Origin: Pseudohongiella acticola
Lineage (GTDB): Bacteria; Pseudomonadota; Gammaproteobacteria; Pseudomonadales; Pseudohongiellaceae
Reading direction: 5' to 3'
Assembly (NCBI RefSeq): GCF_001758195.1
Contig: NZ_MASR01000001.1
Coordinates: forward strand, 620,001 to 684,000
DNA: 64,000 bases
Positions 1-9,994 of this stretch are shown one piece after another; positions within the stretch are counted from its first letter, which is position 1; every line of letters starts with the position of its first letter. The position numbers were made by a program, and so were the translations under genes. A model generated the notes under the pieces. That model made no database searches. It saw nothing but the letters and a program-made list of their open reading frames with translations, and was not told the DNA's origin.

Positions 1-1945
1 AGGCAAAGGGTTCAAAATCAGCCTCGTAGTCATTGCCACTCATGTCCACGCCCGAATCAGGATTGCCCAGACGTGGTTCCAGCATTGGCATTCGCAGCAC
101 GGACAGTGCGCCGATAATCAGTACCAGGCTGACCACTATGTTGGCCCGTCGCCAACCTTCAGATGATCCACTGCCTTTCTGCAGCAACCACAAGGCCAGC
201 GCCATCAGCAGTGCCGCAGAGGCCACCGCCACCATGCCATTAACCCCGACCTGAATGCCCAGTACCCACAACAGCCAGAGCGCTGCCGCATACATCGGGA
301 ACGCCATGAACTCCTTGAATGTCACCATCCACGGACCCGGCTTGGGCATGTGTTTCATCAACGCCGGGCTGAACGACAGAATCAGGAATGGCAGCGCCAT
401 GCCCAGGCCCAGTGCCGCGAATACAACCATCGCCACCAGCCAGGACTGTGATAATGCAAAACCCAGCGCCGCCCCCATAAACGGTGCCGTGCAGGGACTG
501 GCAACGACCGTGGCCAGCACCCCGGTGAAAAAGGACGATTTATAACCCTTGGATGTGGTCAGGCTGCCGCCCACGCCCATCAGACGCGTGCCGAACTCGT
601 AGACACCTGACAGGCTCAGGCCCATGACAAAGAACAGGAACACCAGCATCGCTACAAACCAGGGGGTTTGCAGCTGAAACGCCCAGCCGACGGCCTGGCC
701 ACCGGCCCTCAGTGCCAGCAGCACGGACGCCAGACCCATGAAAGTCAGCATGATGCCTGCGGTGTAAAAAACTCCGTGCATCCTGATCTGCCCTTTGTCG
801 GCGCCACCTTTGGACGTCAGGTTAAGGGCCTTCAGTGACAGCACCGGAAACACGCAAGGCATCAGATTCAGAATCAGGCCGCCCAGCAAGGCAAAGAGAA
901 TAATGGTCAACAGGTTCTGCTCACCACCGGTGGCGATAGCCTGAGGCCCCGAACCTGACTGCTCTGCTGCCACAGCCGCAACAGCAGCCAGACTTTCAAC
1001 ATCAGCGGCAGCGGCGCTGATGTCATAACCGGTAACCTGGCCATCGGCGCTCTGAACCGCCAGCAGTCCCTCGACACGCTCCAGGTCCTGCAGCATTCGG
1101 CGCGGCTGACCATGGGTAATCTGGGCTATGCCCGGGTAGATGGTGACGTCGCGCAAGGGGCCCGGATCCAGCACACGGCGTTGCTCGGGGAAAAACCAGA
1201 CCTCTTCGGCATCGGCAAATGCGTTCTCGTTGGAAGCAAACGAAAAGCTGATTCGGTCTCCGGCTACTGCAAACTGGCCGTCCAGCGCGTGATCCTGCAC
1301 TGGCCAGCTGTCGCGTGCAGCTGTAAACGCGTCCGCCCACTGGGCATTAGGCTCCAAAGTACCCGCCGACACCGGCACAGTCAGATTGACCTCTGCATCC
1401 TCAATCAGACAGATAAGATCACAGACCTGCCACTCAACATGGGCGGTCATGGCAAATTCGCTGCCTTGATAATCTGCAGGCACCTCAACCGGGACCATTA
1501 GCAGCACTTGCCCTTTATAGGAGAATGTCACCAGGTCACTGCCGGGAAATGGCAGCCAGGTAGGCACAGGCCACTGAATGTCGCCTGCCCGCGCACCTTC
1601 GGGCAAGTTCCAGCTACGAATAAAGGTCGCGTCGCCGCTGTCGCCAGGCCATTTTGAGTAGGTATGCCAGCCTTCTGTGGGATCCAGCCGGATTGCCGTC
1701 CACAGGGTTTCACCGGGGACCGCATTCTGTGACTCAGCGATCAGCTCGACATCAATCTCATCACCCTGATAGACACCGTTCACATACTGGGGGGCATCAC
1801 TTTCACTGCGACCACTTTCCTGCGCGCGCACAGCACCGGCGGCCAGCACAGTCGCCACCGCCAGCAACAGTGCCAGCAGCAACGGCAAACCCTGCCCTGC
1901 TTCCGTAACTGAACGATGTCGTAGCCAGTGAACCGTATGCACCAT
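1..1945 (-). CDS. DsbD/ScsB-family protein-disulfide reductase (3' end beyond window)
   Basis: Membrane electron carrier expected to pass reducing power from cytoplasmic thioredoxin to periplasmic thiol proteins such as DsbC. I translated the minus strand from ATG at 1945, which follows a GGAGAG ribosome site. About 648 residues lie in the window with no stop. Residues 20-41 form a signal peptide. Residues ~55-310 form the periplasmic sensor part, with a CysX4Cys pair at 174 and 179 inside VCDLICL. From ~345 there is a polytopic membrane domain carrying the two hallmark cysteines, MPCVFPVL (Cys364) and ASPCTAPF (Cys485). The C-terminal thioredoxin domain expected for the family would lie past base 1. 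The N-terminal half resembles ScsB-type proteins more than E. coli DsbD, so I leave the symbol blank. Family call is firm; exact partner is inference. Confidence 0.9.
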   Translation of the reverse strand, partial: MVHTVHWLRHRSVTEAGQGLPLLLALLLAVATVLAAGAVRAQESGRSESDAPQYVNGVYQGDEIDVELIAESQNAVPGETLWTAIRLDPTEGWHTYSKWPGDSGDATFIRSWNLPEGARAGDIQWPVPTWLPFPGSDLVTFSYKGQVLLMVPVEVPADYQGSEFAMTAHVEWQVCDLICLIEDAEVNLTVPVSAGTLEPNAQWADAFTAARDSWPVQDHALDGQFAVAGDRISFSFASNENAFADAEEVWFFPEQRRVLDPGPLRDVTIYPGIAQITHGQPRRMLQDLERVEGLLAVQSADGQVTGYDISAAAADVESLAAVAAVAAEQSGSGPQAIATGGEQNLLTIILFALLGGLILNLMPCVFPVLSLKALNLTSKGGADKGQIRMHGVFYTAGIMLTFMGLASVLLALRAGGQAVGWAFQLQTPWFVAMLVFLFFVMGLSLSGVYEFGTRLMGVGGSLTTSKGYKSSFFTGVLATVVASPCTAPFMGAALGFALSQSWLVAMVVFAALGLGMALPFLILSFSPALMKHMPKPGPWMVTFKEFMAFPMYAAALWLLWVLGIQVGVNGMVAVASAALLMALALWLLQKGSGSSEGWRRANIVVSLVLIIGALSVLRMPMLEPRLGNPDSGVDMSGNDYEADFEPFA

Positions 1946-2035
1946 GTGAACTCTCCGAACGGGTGATGATTTTTTTAGTGTTTTCAGTTTGTTGTTGCCC
2001 GATTGTAGCGCCTGATGCACGCCGATGGCAGCCCT

Positions 2036-2064
2036 GATTGTGATAAAAAGTAACAAACTGTCAA
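2036..2064 (-). promoter_or_regulatory. Possible sigma-70 promoter for the DsbD-like gene
   Basis: On the minus strand a perfect TTGACA (2059-2064) is followed, 17 bases on, by ACAATC (2036-2041), a poor -10 match. It lies in the 124-base gap between the recJ stop and the DsbD-like start. No terminator is obvious after recJ, so read-through is equally possible. Confidence 0.35.
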
Positions 2065-2069
2065 TAAGG

Positions 2070-3836
2070 TCAAACGATGGGCTGTAAATGCTCGACCAGC
2101 AACTGCAACTGGCGCTGCCCTCTGAATTCATTTACATCCAGTTTGTATACCAGGTGTACACGGGTAATGCCCTGATCCGGCCAGATGCTGGTATCAATAT
2201 TAAACGCGATGGCATCCAGCAGATCGCGACTGTGCAAGGGCAACAACGTCATTTTGAGGTGCTTTTCTCCCACAATACGTTGGCTGACCAGCTCAAACTC
2301 ACCGTCAAACAGCGGCTCCGGGAAGCCCTGCCCCCAGGGACCGGCTTCACGCAACATTTCTGCAGTCTCCAGCCGCATTTGCGGCGCTTCGATGGCGCCA
2401 TCCGTGAGCATACGCTTTTGCAGCGCGTCTGCATCCAGCAGCTGCCGGGCCGCACTCACGAAGGCCGCCTCAAAATCGTCAAGCCTGGATTTGTCCAGAC
2501 TCAATCCAGCGGCCATGGCGTGTCCGCCGAAACGACTGATCAGGCCCGGATGCTGAGCCGCAATCTGGTCCAGCAGGTCACGGATGTGGAGCCCGGGAAC
2601 AGAGCGCGCCGAGCCTTTGACCTCGGTGCAGTCATCGCCACTGCTGTCGGCGTCGGCAAACACAATGACTGGCCGATGGAACTGCTCTTTCACCCGTGAC
2701 GCCAGAATGCCAACCACGCCCTGATGCCATTGCGCATCATACAGGCACAGCGCGGCGGGCATCTCCCGGGTATCATTCAACTGTGCCTGCATCGTATTCA
2801 ACGCGGCCATTGCCTGCTCGCGCATCTCGCCTTCAATACGTTTGCGTTCATCATTGATACGATCCAGCCTGGCTGCCAGTTGTCGCGCCGATTGCGCATC
2901 GTCACTGAGCAGGCAGGCAATACCCAGCGACATGTCTTCAAGGCGCCCGGCGGCATTCAGACGCGGGCCCACAGCGAATCCCAGATCGGCCGCGACCAGG
3001 GTGTGATAAGGTCGTCGCCCCTGATTCAGCAGCGCCAGAATGCCTTCACAGGCTCTGCCCTGTCGTATTCGCCGTAACCCCTCGCTGACCAGGATACGAT
3101 TATTTCGGTCCAGTGGCACCACATCGGCAACCGTGCCCAGCGCGACCAGATCGAGAAGGTCGGCCAGACGTGGCTCGGCAATACCCTGAGAGCCAAACCA
3201 GTCTTTGTCGCGCAGCAGCGCACGCAGCCCCAGCATCAGGTAAAATACCACACCAACACCGGCCAGTGCTTTGCTGGCGAAGGTACATCCGGGCTGGTTG
3301 GGATTCACAATGGCGTCAGCTGCGGGCAGTGTGGCACCGGGTAGATGATGGTCTGTGATCAGTACGGAAATACCGGCCTCCTTGGCCAATGCAACACCTT
3401 CGTGACTGGAAATGCCATTGTCTACGGTGATGATCAGCTGCGGGTCACGGGCGATGGCCAGGGGCACGATCTCAGGGCTGAGGCCATAACCATAGGTAAA
3501 GCGGTCAGGTACGATAAAATCAAGATTGTTGAAACCCATCAGGCGCAATGCCCGCAACACCACAGCACAACTGGTGGCGCCATCGGCATCAAAGTCAGAC
3601 ACCACCAGAATACGCCCCTGTTGTTGCAGGGTTTGCCACAAAAGCTCGGTAGCAGGTTGCAAACCCTTCAGTGTCGAGGGTGGCAGCAGTCCCGCAGGTT
3701 CCAATATCAGGTCGGCAGGGTCAGTGATATTGCGGCTGGCAAAGATACGGGCGAGCAAAGGATGGGCAGCGCCGCCCGGCGCCATCAATGCAGTCAGGGC
3801 AGCATCAGGCGGGGCCGGGCGACGCTGAATCAGCAT
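2070..3836 (-). CDS. recJ: Single-stranded-DNA-specific exonuclease RecJ
   Basis: 5'-3' exonuclease on single-stranded DNA, acting in the RecF recombination pathway, mismatch repair and base-excision repair. At 588 residues it is full length (E. coli 577). The DHH-phosphoesterase metal motifs are visible in order: DFDADG at 81-86, TVDNG at ~137-141, and the DHH triad TDHHLPG at 161-167. The DHHA1 domain follows, with GGHAMAAG in the second half and an OB-like C-terminus. It is the last gene of a minus-strand series dsbC-hom-thrC-recJ, 31 bases after the thrC start. The same order is known from pseudomonads. Confidence 0.97.
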   Translation of the reverse strand: MLIQRRPAPPDAALTALMAPGGAAHPLLARIFASRNITDPADLILEPAGLLPPSTLKGLQPATELLWQTLQQQGRILVVSDFDADGATSCAVVLRALRLMGFNNLDFIVPDRFTYGYGLSPEIVPLAIARDPQLIITVDNGISSHEGVALAKEAGISVLITDHHLPGATLPAADAIVNPNQPGCTFASKALAGVGVVFYLMLGLRALLRDKDWFGSQGIAEPRLADLLDLVALGTVADVVPLDRNNRILVSEGLRRIRQGRACEGILALLNQGRRPYHTLVAADLGFAVGPRLNAAGRLEDMSLGIACLLSDDAQSARQLAARLDRINDERKRIEGEMREQAMAALNTMQAQLNDTREMPAALCLYDAQWHQGVVGILASRVKEQFHRPVIVFADADSSGDDCTEVKGSARSVPGLHIRDLLDQIAAQHPGLISRFGGHAMAAGLSLDKSRLDDFEAAFVSAARQLLDADALQKRMLTDGAIEAPQMRLETAEMLREAGPWGQGFPEPLFDGEFELVSQRIVGEKHLKMTLLPLHSRDLLDAIAFNIDTSIWPDQGITRVHLVYKLDVNEFRGQRQLQLLVEHLQPIV

Positions 3837-3867
3837 GGACGTAAAACGCTGTCAGTAACGATACCGA

Positions 3868-5256
3868 TCACAACCTGGACTGCATGAAATCGGTCACCGC
3901 GGTGATGTCATTGTCCAGCACGTCGTAGCGTTCATCCCGCTCAAGCAGGTCCTGCAGGTGCTCGGGCAAATCCGGGTATTGCAAGCCGGCTTTTTCTACT
4001 GCATCGGCAAATTTCACCGGGTGTGCGGTGGCCAGCGTCACCATCGGCACACTGCTATCCTTGTTGCACACGCGCGCCGCATGAACACCAATCGCTGTAT
4101 GCGGATCAATCAGAAATTCGGTGTCGGCATAAACCTGGCCAATCACCTTGCAGGTGGTATCGTCATCCACGCCCAGACTACTGAACAGCTCGCGGGCACG
4201 CAGCCATTGGTCGGGCTTGAGCTTCTGGGGGGTATGACCCAGACCGGTGACAAACTCGGTCACTGCCTCGGCATCACGGTCAAACAGATCGAACAGATAA
4301 CGCTCAAAATTGCTCGATACCATGATATCCATGCTTGGAGACAGTGTGTGCTCAAGCGAACCCAGTGAATATTCATTGTCGCTGATCAGGCGATGCAGGA
4401 TGTCATTGCGGTTGGTAGCAATGATCAGTTGATTCACCGGCAAGCCCATTGAGCGTGCCAGGTAACCCGCATAGATGTCACCGAAGTTTCCTGTCGGCAC
4501 TGAAAATGATACCGGGCGCAGGGGGCCGCCCAGGTTCAGGGACGCATAGAAATAATAAACGATCTGAGCCATGATTCTGGCCCAGTTAATGGAGTTCACT
4601 GCCACCAGTTGTCGATCCGATGGCAGGAAAGACTGATCACCAAAGGCGGCTTTAACAATGCGTTGGCAGTCATCAAAGTTGCCGCGCACGGCGATGTTGT
4701 GCACATTGTCGCCAGCAATGGTTGTCATCTGACGGCGCTGCACCTCTGACACGCGCTGGTAGGGATGCAGAATAAACAGGTCAATGTTTTCGCAATGCCG
4801 ACAGCCTTCCAGCGCAGCAGAGCCGGTATCACCAGAGGTTGCCCCCAGTACCGCAACTTTTTTGTTGTCCCGGGTTAATACGTAGTCCAGCAGACGGCCC
4901 AGTAACTGCAGGGCAAAATCCTTGAACGCCAGCGTCGGGCCACAGTACAGTTCCAGCACCCATTCATTGGCATCCAGTTGGCGCAAGGGTGCCACGGCTT
5001 TATGGGTGAATGTCTGGTAACTTTCGCTGAGAATGCGTTGCAACACGTCGTCGGGAATTTCACCATCAATAAACGGTTTAATAACCCTGAATGCCAACTG
5101 GTCGTAAGGCAGACCCGCCCAGGACGCAATCTCACTTTCCGAGAACCGGGGCAAGGACTCAGGTACGTAGAGCCCGCCATCGGGTGCCAGCCCAGTCAAC
5201 AATACCTGCTCGAAGTTACAGGCCGGTGCCTTGCCGCGTGTACTGATATATTTCAT
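3868..5256 (-). CDS. thrC: Threonine synthase
   Basis: PLP enzyme converting O-phosphohomoserine to threonine and phosphate, the last step of threonine synthesis in the cytosol. 462 residues, typical of the long gammaproteobacterial type. Opens with MKYISTRG; the PLP lysine is in LAFKDFALQ (Lys112). The glycine-rich phosphate-binding loop GATSGDTGSAA and the SVPTGNFGD segment are both present. It starts 9 bases after the hom stop, so the two are almost certainly one operon, joining the second and last enzymes of the homoserine-threonine branch. Confidence 0.97.
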   Translation of the reverse strand: MKYISTRGKAPACNFEQVLLTGLAPDGGLYVPESLPRFSESEIASWAGLPYDQLAFRVIKPFIDGEIPDDVLQRILSESYQTFTHKAVAPLRQLDANEWVLELYCGPTLAFKDFALQLLGRLLDYVLTRDNKKVAVLGATSGDTGSAALEGCRHCENIDLFILHPYQRVSEVQRRQMTTIAGDNVHNIAVRGNFDDCQRIVKAAFGDQSFLPSDRQLVAVNSINWARIMAQIVYYFYASLNLGGPLRPVSFSVPTGNFGDIYAGYLARSMGLPVNQLIIATNRNDILHRLISDNEYSLGSLEHTLSPSMDIMVSSNFERYLFDLFDRDAEAVTEFVTGLGHTPQKLKPDQWLRARELFSSLGVDDDTTCKVIGQVYADTEFLIDPHTAIGVHAARVCNKDSSVPMVTLATAHPVKFADAVEKAGLQYPDLPEHLQDLLERDERYDVLDNDITAVTDFMQSRL

Positions 5257-5265
5257 CGCCCGACC

Positions 5266-6609
5266 TCAACCATTCTCGCCGTCAAACTGTTCCACGCGGA
5301 TACGCATGATTTGCCCGTCTACTTCTTCCAGCGCTTCAAGTGCGGCGATGGCAACATCCATGGCCGCTTCATTGATGCGACTGGTCAGCAGCACAATGGG
5401 CACGATACCTTTTTCAAGATCACTGCCATGCGGCTCTTTTTGAATGACCGCCTCAATATTGATGCCGTAGTGCGTCAGCACCTGAGATATTTTGGCAAAC
5501 ACGCCGACACGGTCACGGGCGGAAATCCGCAGATAATACTCGGACTCAATTTCCGTGATATCCAGAATTTTGAGGTCGTTACGCAGGGCAGTAAACGCCA
5601 GCGGCGGAATACTGGCCCCCTGGGTTTCATCACGGCCTGCTCGTGCAATGTCGATAATGTCAGCCACCACGGACGATGCTGTGGCTTCGGCACCAGCGCC
5701 GGCCCCGTAGTACAGCGTGCTGCCTGCTGAATCACCTTTGACAACAACAGCGTTCATGACGCCGTTAACATTGGCGATCAAAGCCTGTTCCGAAACCAGG
5801 GTAGGATGAACGCGCAGCTCAATGCCCAGCTCGGTTACCCGCGTAATCCCCAGGTGTTTAATTCGGTAGCCCAGCTCTTCAGCGTAAGCAATATCGCCGG
5901 TCGTGATATGGCTGATACCTTCGGTGAAAACACGCTCGAACTGCAGAGCAATACCAAAGGCATTGGAGGCCAGAATCGCAAGTTTGTGAGCAGCGTCGAT
6001 ACCTTCAACATCAAAGGTGGGATCAGCTTCAGCATAACCCAGTTGCTGTGCTTCCTTGAGCACATCGGGAAAGTCGCGGTTGTTCTCACCCATCTCGGTC
6101 AGAATATAATTGCTGGTGCCATTGATGATGCCGGCCAGCCATTGAATCGAGTTGGCAGCCAGACCTTCGCGCAACGCCTTGATGATGGGTATGCCGCCAG
6201 CCACTGCGCTTTCGTATGACACAACAACACCTTTTTTGCGCGCCGCTTCAAAAATGGTATTGCCATGAACCGCAATCAGAGCTTTGTTGGCAGTGACCAC
6301 ATTTTTGCCATTGGCGATGGCCAATAACACCAATTCCAGTGCCGGCTCATAGCCGCCGATCAATTCCACCAGAATATCGACCTCAGGATCATTGGCTACA
6401 TCAAACACATTGGTGCTGACGCGGATGCCACTTTTCGCCAACTCCGGCGCCGGATGCCGGGTAGCGACATGCACAATGTCCAGGTCCATGCCTACGCGGC
6501 GGGTGATTTCAGTTTTTTTACTGTTTAACAGATGATAGGTGCCGCCACCGACAGTACCCAGACCACAAATACCAATACGTAACGTCTGTTTGTTTCGATC
6601 CTGACTCAC
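5266..6609 (-). CDS. hom: Homoserine dehydrogenase
   Basis: NAD(P)-dependent reduction of aspartate semialdehyde to homoserine, the branch point toward threonine and methionine. 447 residues. N-terminal Rossmann motif GICGLGTVGGG (about 13-23), central catalytic domain with GGIPIIKALREGL and GIINGTSNYIL. The C-terminal ACT domain (about 365-447, ISARDRVGVFAKIS) normally senses threonine. It is a monofunctional enzyme with no aspartokinase fusion. Start chosen at the ATG after GAGGCAC. It lies upstream of and is coupled to thrC; feedback by threonine through the ACT domain is expected from the family. Confidence 0.97.
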   Translation of the reverse strand: MSQDRNKQTLRIGICGLGTVGGGTYHLLNSKKTEITRRVGMDLDIVHVATRHPAPELAKSGIRVSTNVFDVANDPEVDILVELIGGYEPALELVLLAIANGKNVVTANKALIAVHGNTIFEAARKKGVVVSYESAVAGGIPIIKALREGLAANSIQWLAGIINGTSNYILTEMGENNRDFPDVLKEAQQLGYAEADPTFDVEGIDAAHKLAILASNAFGIALQFERVFTEGISHITTGDIAYAEELGYRIKHLGITRVTELGIELRVHPTLVSEQALIANVNGVMNAVVVKGDSAGSTLYYGAGAGAEATASSVVADIIDIARAGRDETQGASIPPLAFTALRNDLKILDITEIESEYYLRISARDRVGVFAKISQVLTHYGINIEAVIQKEPHGSDLEKGIVPIVLLTSRINEAAMDVAIAALEALEEVDGQIMRIRVEQFDGENG

Positions 6610-6682
6610 ATGTGCCTCACACTAGCTGTACTCTGCACATTGGCATGCGCAGTAATTAAATGTTGATTTGAAATGCCGGTAA

Positions 6683-7447
6683 TTATTGTCCCAGTACGGC
6701 TGCGGTCAAGCGCTCCGTATCCATATATCCCGGTATCAGCGTGCCGTCAGGCAACACAATAGCCGGCGTGCCAGTGATGCCAATGCGGTTGCCCAGGCTG
6801 TGGTGATTCAACACCGGATTCTGGCAATCGCGTTCGGGCAGATTCTGACCGTTCTTGGCTTGCGTGATGGCGCGATTCCGATCATCAGAACACCACACTG
6901 AAATCATCTTGGGATAGGCCGTTGACTCAAGGCCGCCGCGCGGATAAGCAAGATAACGCACACGAATGCCATTGGCGTTGATTGCCTCGACATCATGATG
7001 CAGACGACGGCAATAGGTGCAGTCCACGTCAGTAAACACACTGATGGTGGCCATGGTTTCACCCTCGGGTTCAAAAATCACCATTTGATCTTCGGGCACA
7101 CCCGCGAGCAGCTGACGAACCTGATCCTTGCGGGTTTCAGCAGTCAGGTTGACCAGACCTTCAGGGCGGGTCATATACATCTCGCCCGCGATCATGAAAC
7201 GACCGCTTTTGTCACTGAACAGGATCTCGCCGGAACTGAGGATGACCTCGACCACGTCGGCCATCGGCGTTTCTTTCATGCTTTCCACACGCAGTTGGCC
7301 CTGCGACGCGGCGCCCAGGCTGGTGTTGATGGTTTCACGCAGAGTGTCTTGCCAGGGTTCGTTTTGTGCCAGCACCACACCCGTGACGACAATACTCATC
7401 AGCAACGTGAGTTGCACCAGTCTCCAACGGACGATTTTCATGTTCAT
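6683..7447 (-). CDS. dsbC: Thiol:disulfide interchange protein DsbC
   Basis: Periplasmic disulfide isomerase that rearranges wrong disulfides and is kept reduced by a DsbD-type protein (one is encoded at 1-1945). 254 residues with a signal peptide ending near residue 27 (VVLAQ). An N-terminal cystatin-like dimerisation domain is followed by a thioredoxin fold with active site CTYC (143-146) and the cis-proline loop GITGTPAIV. A further Cys pair (VWCSDD and ERDCQN) matches the structural disulfide of DsbC. It precedes hom by 73 bases; in pseudomonads dsbC also sits before hom-thrC. Confidence 0.95.
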   Translation of the reverse strand: MNMKIVRWRLVQLTLLMSIVVTGVVLAQNEPWQDTLRETINTSLGAASQGQLRVESMKETPMADVVEVILSSGEILFSDKSGRFMIAGEMYMTRPEGLVNLTAETRKDQVRQLLAGVPEDQMVIFEPEGETMATISVFTDVDCTYCRRLHHDVEAINANGIRVRYLAYPRGGLESTAYPKMISVWCSDDRNRAITQAKNGQNLPERDCQNPVLNHHSLGNRIGITGTPAIVLPDGTLIPGYMDTERLTAAVLGQ

Positions 7448-7598
7448 AACTGTGTTACTCCGCTATGCGTTAACGATGGCCCTGCCAGCCAGCAAGACTT
7501 TACCATGACCGGCTGTTGACAAGAAACTTCCGGATCGACATTCCGGCACTGGCAAGGCTTAAACACATCCAAATGTTGAAAAATGCGCGTGTGCGGGC

Positions 7599-7633
7599 AA
7601 AAAAAAAGGGGCGCAAATGCTCCCCTTTTTTTT
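7599..7633 (-). terminator. Rho-independent terminator after rplS
   Basis: On the minus strand an A-tract plus GGGG is mirrored by CCCC plus an uninterrupted T-tract of 9, with a 10-base centre that itself can pair GC/GC. It lies 58 bases past the rplS stop and closes the rpsP-rimM-trmD-rplS unit before dsbC. The A/T tracts make it potentially active in both directions, but no plus-strand gene runs into it. Confidence 0.9.
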
Positions 7634-7690
7634 GAACTGCTCTGGTTTCGCCTGCACGGCAGCTCTGGAAAGGCTGCCACACCAACGAGA

Positions 7691-8056
7691 TCAGCTGACT
7701 TTTTTGTCCAGCTTCTCGGCGATACGGGCAGAACGGCCTGAACGTTCACGCAGGTAGTACAGCTTGGCCTGACGTACGTCACCACGACGTTTCAGGGTCA
7801 CGCTGTCGATCAGCGGGCTGTAGGTCTGGAAAGTACGCTCAACGCCGACACCGTGAGAGATTTTACGAACAGTAAATGCAGAGTTCAGACCACGGTTGCG
7901 GACGCCAATAACCACGCCTTCGTATGCCTGCAGACGCTCGCGGTCACCCTCTTTGATCTTTACCTGAACAACAACGGTATCACCCGGTGAAAATGCCGGC
8001 ATCTCCTTACCCATCTGTTCTTTTTCAATCATGTCGATAATTTTGCTGTTGCTCAT
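7691..8056 (-). CDS. rplS: 50S ribosomal protein L19
   Basis: Structural protein of the large ribosomal subunit at the interface with the small subunit. 121 residues, the usual bacterial size. Diagnostic stretches are [27 protein letters not shown] and [10 protein letters not shown]. It is the last gene of the rpsP-rimM-trmD-rplS operon and is followed by a strong terminator. Confidence 0.98.
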   Translation of the reverse strand: MSNSKIIDMIEKEQMGKEMPAFSPGDTVVVQVKIKEGDRERLQAYEGVVIGVRNRGLNSAFTVRKISHGVGVERTFQTYSPLIDSVTLKRRGDVRQAKLYYLRERSGRSARIAEKLDKKVS

Positions 8057-8115
8057 TGCCGTACTCCCGGTTATTGATACCCCTCAAGCCTGTTGCCTTC
8101 CGCCCTGGGCGGTCT

Positions 8116-8898
8116 TCAGTCAGCTGAGGTACCGTATTCACTAATAAATTCGTTTAACAATGCCTGTTGTTCCTGATTAAGCTGTTGCTCAATCATGTCA
8201 GGCCGCTTAAGCCATGTCCTGCCCAGTCGCTGCTTTAATTGCCAGCGCCTGATCTGTTCGTGGTTGCCACCGACCAGTACCTGAGGTACCGGCATTCCCG
8301 CAAAATCCTGCGGTCGTGTATAACGTGGGCAATCCAGCAAACTAATACTTTCACTTTGCACCCCCGGCTCCTGCGGCAATGGCGCAAATGAGTCCAGCCC
8401 GGCTGAATCCTCATGCCCCAGTGCACCGGGTTGGTAGCGGATAATCGCATCCAGCATTACCATCGCAGGTAACTCGCCGCCACTCAGGACATAGTCCCCA
8501 ACAGACCATTCCTCATCAATCTCGGTCTGCAGTACGCGCTCATCGATACCCTGATAACGCCCGCAAACCAATACCAGGTTGCTTCGTGCTGCCAGCTCAG
8601 TGACCCCGGTCTGATCCAGTCTGCGCCCTTGCGGGGACAGGTAAATCACCGTGGGCCTTGCCGACTGCCAGGCCTTGGCCTGCTCAATCGCCGCACACAA
8701 TGGGCCGGTCTTCATCAGCATGCCGGCGCCGCCACCAAAAGGCTTGTCGTCAACGGTGCGATGCCGGTCAGTGGCAAAGTCACGAGGACTGTGACACGAC
8801 ACCTGCATCAAGCCGTTACGACAGGCCCGACCAGTGACACCATATTGTGTCACCGCCGCAAACATCTCGGGAAACAGCGTAACAATGCCAACCTGCAT
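8116..8898 (-). CDS. trmD: tRNA (guanine-N1)-methyltransferase TrmD
   Basis: SPOUT-class methyltransferase making m1G37 in tRNAs that read CNN/GG-type codons, preventing frameshifts. I start it at 8898 ([13 protein letters not shown], 260 residues) because GGAGA lies 7 bases upstream and family proteins begin exactly here. An in-frame ATG at 8925 would add nine residues without homology. The knotted cofactor site is visible in [20 protein letters not shown] and the segment [15 protein letters not shown]. Second of the three enzymes between S16 and L19. Confidence 0.97.
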   Translation of the reverse strand: MQVGIVTLFPEMFAAVTQYGVTGRACRNGLMQVSCHSPRDFATDRHRTVDDKPFGGGAGMLMKTGPLCAAIEQAKAWQSARPTVIYLSPQGRRLDQTGVTELAARSNLVLVCGRYQGIDERVLQTEIDEEWSVGDYVLSGGELPAMVMLDAIIRYQPGALGHEDSAGLDSFAPLPQEPGVQSESISLLDCPRYTRPQDFAGMPVPQVLVGGNHEQIRRWQLKQRLGRTWLKRPDMIEQQLNQEQQALLNEFISEYGTSAD

Positions 8899-8953
8899 GT
8901 GCGCGTCTCCGTGCGTTTCCTTCAAATCAGGGTTGCCAACAGGGCAGCCCTTT

Positions 8954-9487
8954 TCATATGAGATAGTCCGGCTCCCAATCGACCAGTATGCGATCGCCTG
9001 CCAGATTTACCTCTACTACAACCTGATCCGGAAGCCATGGGATCAGGCGCTGGTTATCATCAACACTGCTGCTGTCCGGCGCTACCACCATGACATCATT
9101 GGCACCGGTCTCGAACAGGCTTTCCACCCGCCCCAGATTCACGCCGTCGCGATTGACCACCTGCAGACCTATCAACTGATGCCAGTAATAGTCATCAGCC
9201 CCCAGTTCGGGCAGCGCATCAGACGACACACTCAACTCCAGCCCGGTCAGTTCGCGCACAGCTTCGGGTGTATCAAACCCGACAAAGTGGGCGATAAGAC
9301 CTTTACCCTGCGGCTTGCCGGCGTCCATTTCCAGTTCAATTTCGACACCCTCACGGATGGCAAAAAAGTGTTTGTAACCAAAAATGTTATCTCTGGGCTG
9401 GGTAAACGAAACCAGCTTCACCCAGCCTTTAACACCAAAGGGCGATGCCACGCGGCCCAGTCGGATGCCTGACTTCTTCAACGACAT
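8954..9487 (-). CDS. rimM: Ribosome maturation factor RimM
   Basis: Assembly factor binding S19 and needed for maturation of the 30S head. 177 residues. N-terminal RimM beta-barrel begins with [16 protein letters not shown]; the C-terminal PRC-barrel domain has [13 protein letters not shown] and ends LVDWEPDYL. Standard place between rpsP (19 bases upstream) and trmD (55 bases downstream). Confidence 0.97.
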   Translation of the reverse strand: MSLKKSGIRLGRVASPFGVKGWVKLVSFTQPRDNIFGYKHFFAIREGVEIELEMDAGKPQGKGLIAHFVGFDTPEAVRELTGLELSVSSDALPELGADDYYWHQLIGLQVVNRDGVNLGRVESLFETGANDVMVVAPDSSSVDDNQRLIPWLPDQVVVEVNLAGDRILVDWEPDYLI

Positions 9488-9506
9488 CGCCTCTTCAAGC
9501 TAATGC

Positions 9507-9767
9507 TCAGGCCTGGGTGCTGGCAGCCTGAGCGGCTTCGCTGATCAGCTTGGCAACGCGCTCGCTGGGCTGTGCGCCCTGGCCAGACCAGTAACCGATA
9601 CGATCCAGATCGATTCGCAGACGCTCTTCAGCACCACGCGCCAGTGGGTTAAAGAACCCTACTCGCTCGATGAATCGGCCATCACGTGCGTTGCGTGAAT
9701 CGGTAACGGTGATGTGGTAAAAAGGCTTTTTCTTGGCGCCGCCGCGAGCCAGTCGGATTGTGACCAT
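9507..9767 (-). CDS. rpsP: 30S ribosomal protein S16
   Basis: Small-subunit protein with a role in 30S assembly. 86 residues. The typical opening [19 protein letters not shown] and the block [13 protein letters not shown] are present. It is the first gene of the four-gene S16-L19 operon. A TAGAAT hexamer on the minus strand about 75-80 bases upstream of the start could be its -10 element, but no good -35 accompanies it. Confidence 0.98.
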   Translation of the reverse strand: MVTIRLARGGAKKKPFYHITVTDSRNARDGRFIERVGFFNPLARGAEERLRIDLDRIGYWSGQGAQPSERVAKLISEAAQAASTQA

Positions 9768-9947
9768 AGACTACTTTCCTAATGTTAGCTTCGTACGAAA
9801 ACAGAGTATTCCCGACACAGTGCCGGAAAAAGTGCGGTATTCTAAGCGAATTGACCGCTTGTGGGAAGGAATGTTTACAGGTTTTTTACTGAAACACCGC
9901 TAAATTTACCGATTTTCCTGCCAACCTGAACTTCCATTTTGCCGCTA

Positions 9948-9981
9948 GCCCGCCAGCAGAGCGCAACAAGGCTGGCAGGGC
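9948..9981 (-). terminator. Strong stem-loop after ffh, possible terminator
   Basis: Just beyond the ffh stop the minus strand can fold GCCC-T-GCCAGC against GCTGGC-GGGC, a 10-bp stem with one bulged T and a 13-base loop. No T-tract follows, so it is either a weak or factor-assisted terminator or a 3'-end stabiliser of the ffh message. Confidence 0.4.
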
Positions 9982-9994
9982 GTCATTACAGGCC

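Noticed and set aside
4978-5730. 250-codon plus-strand frame across thrC and hom
   Set aside because: Runs across two well-supported genes on the other strand and has no recognisable protein features.
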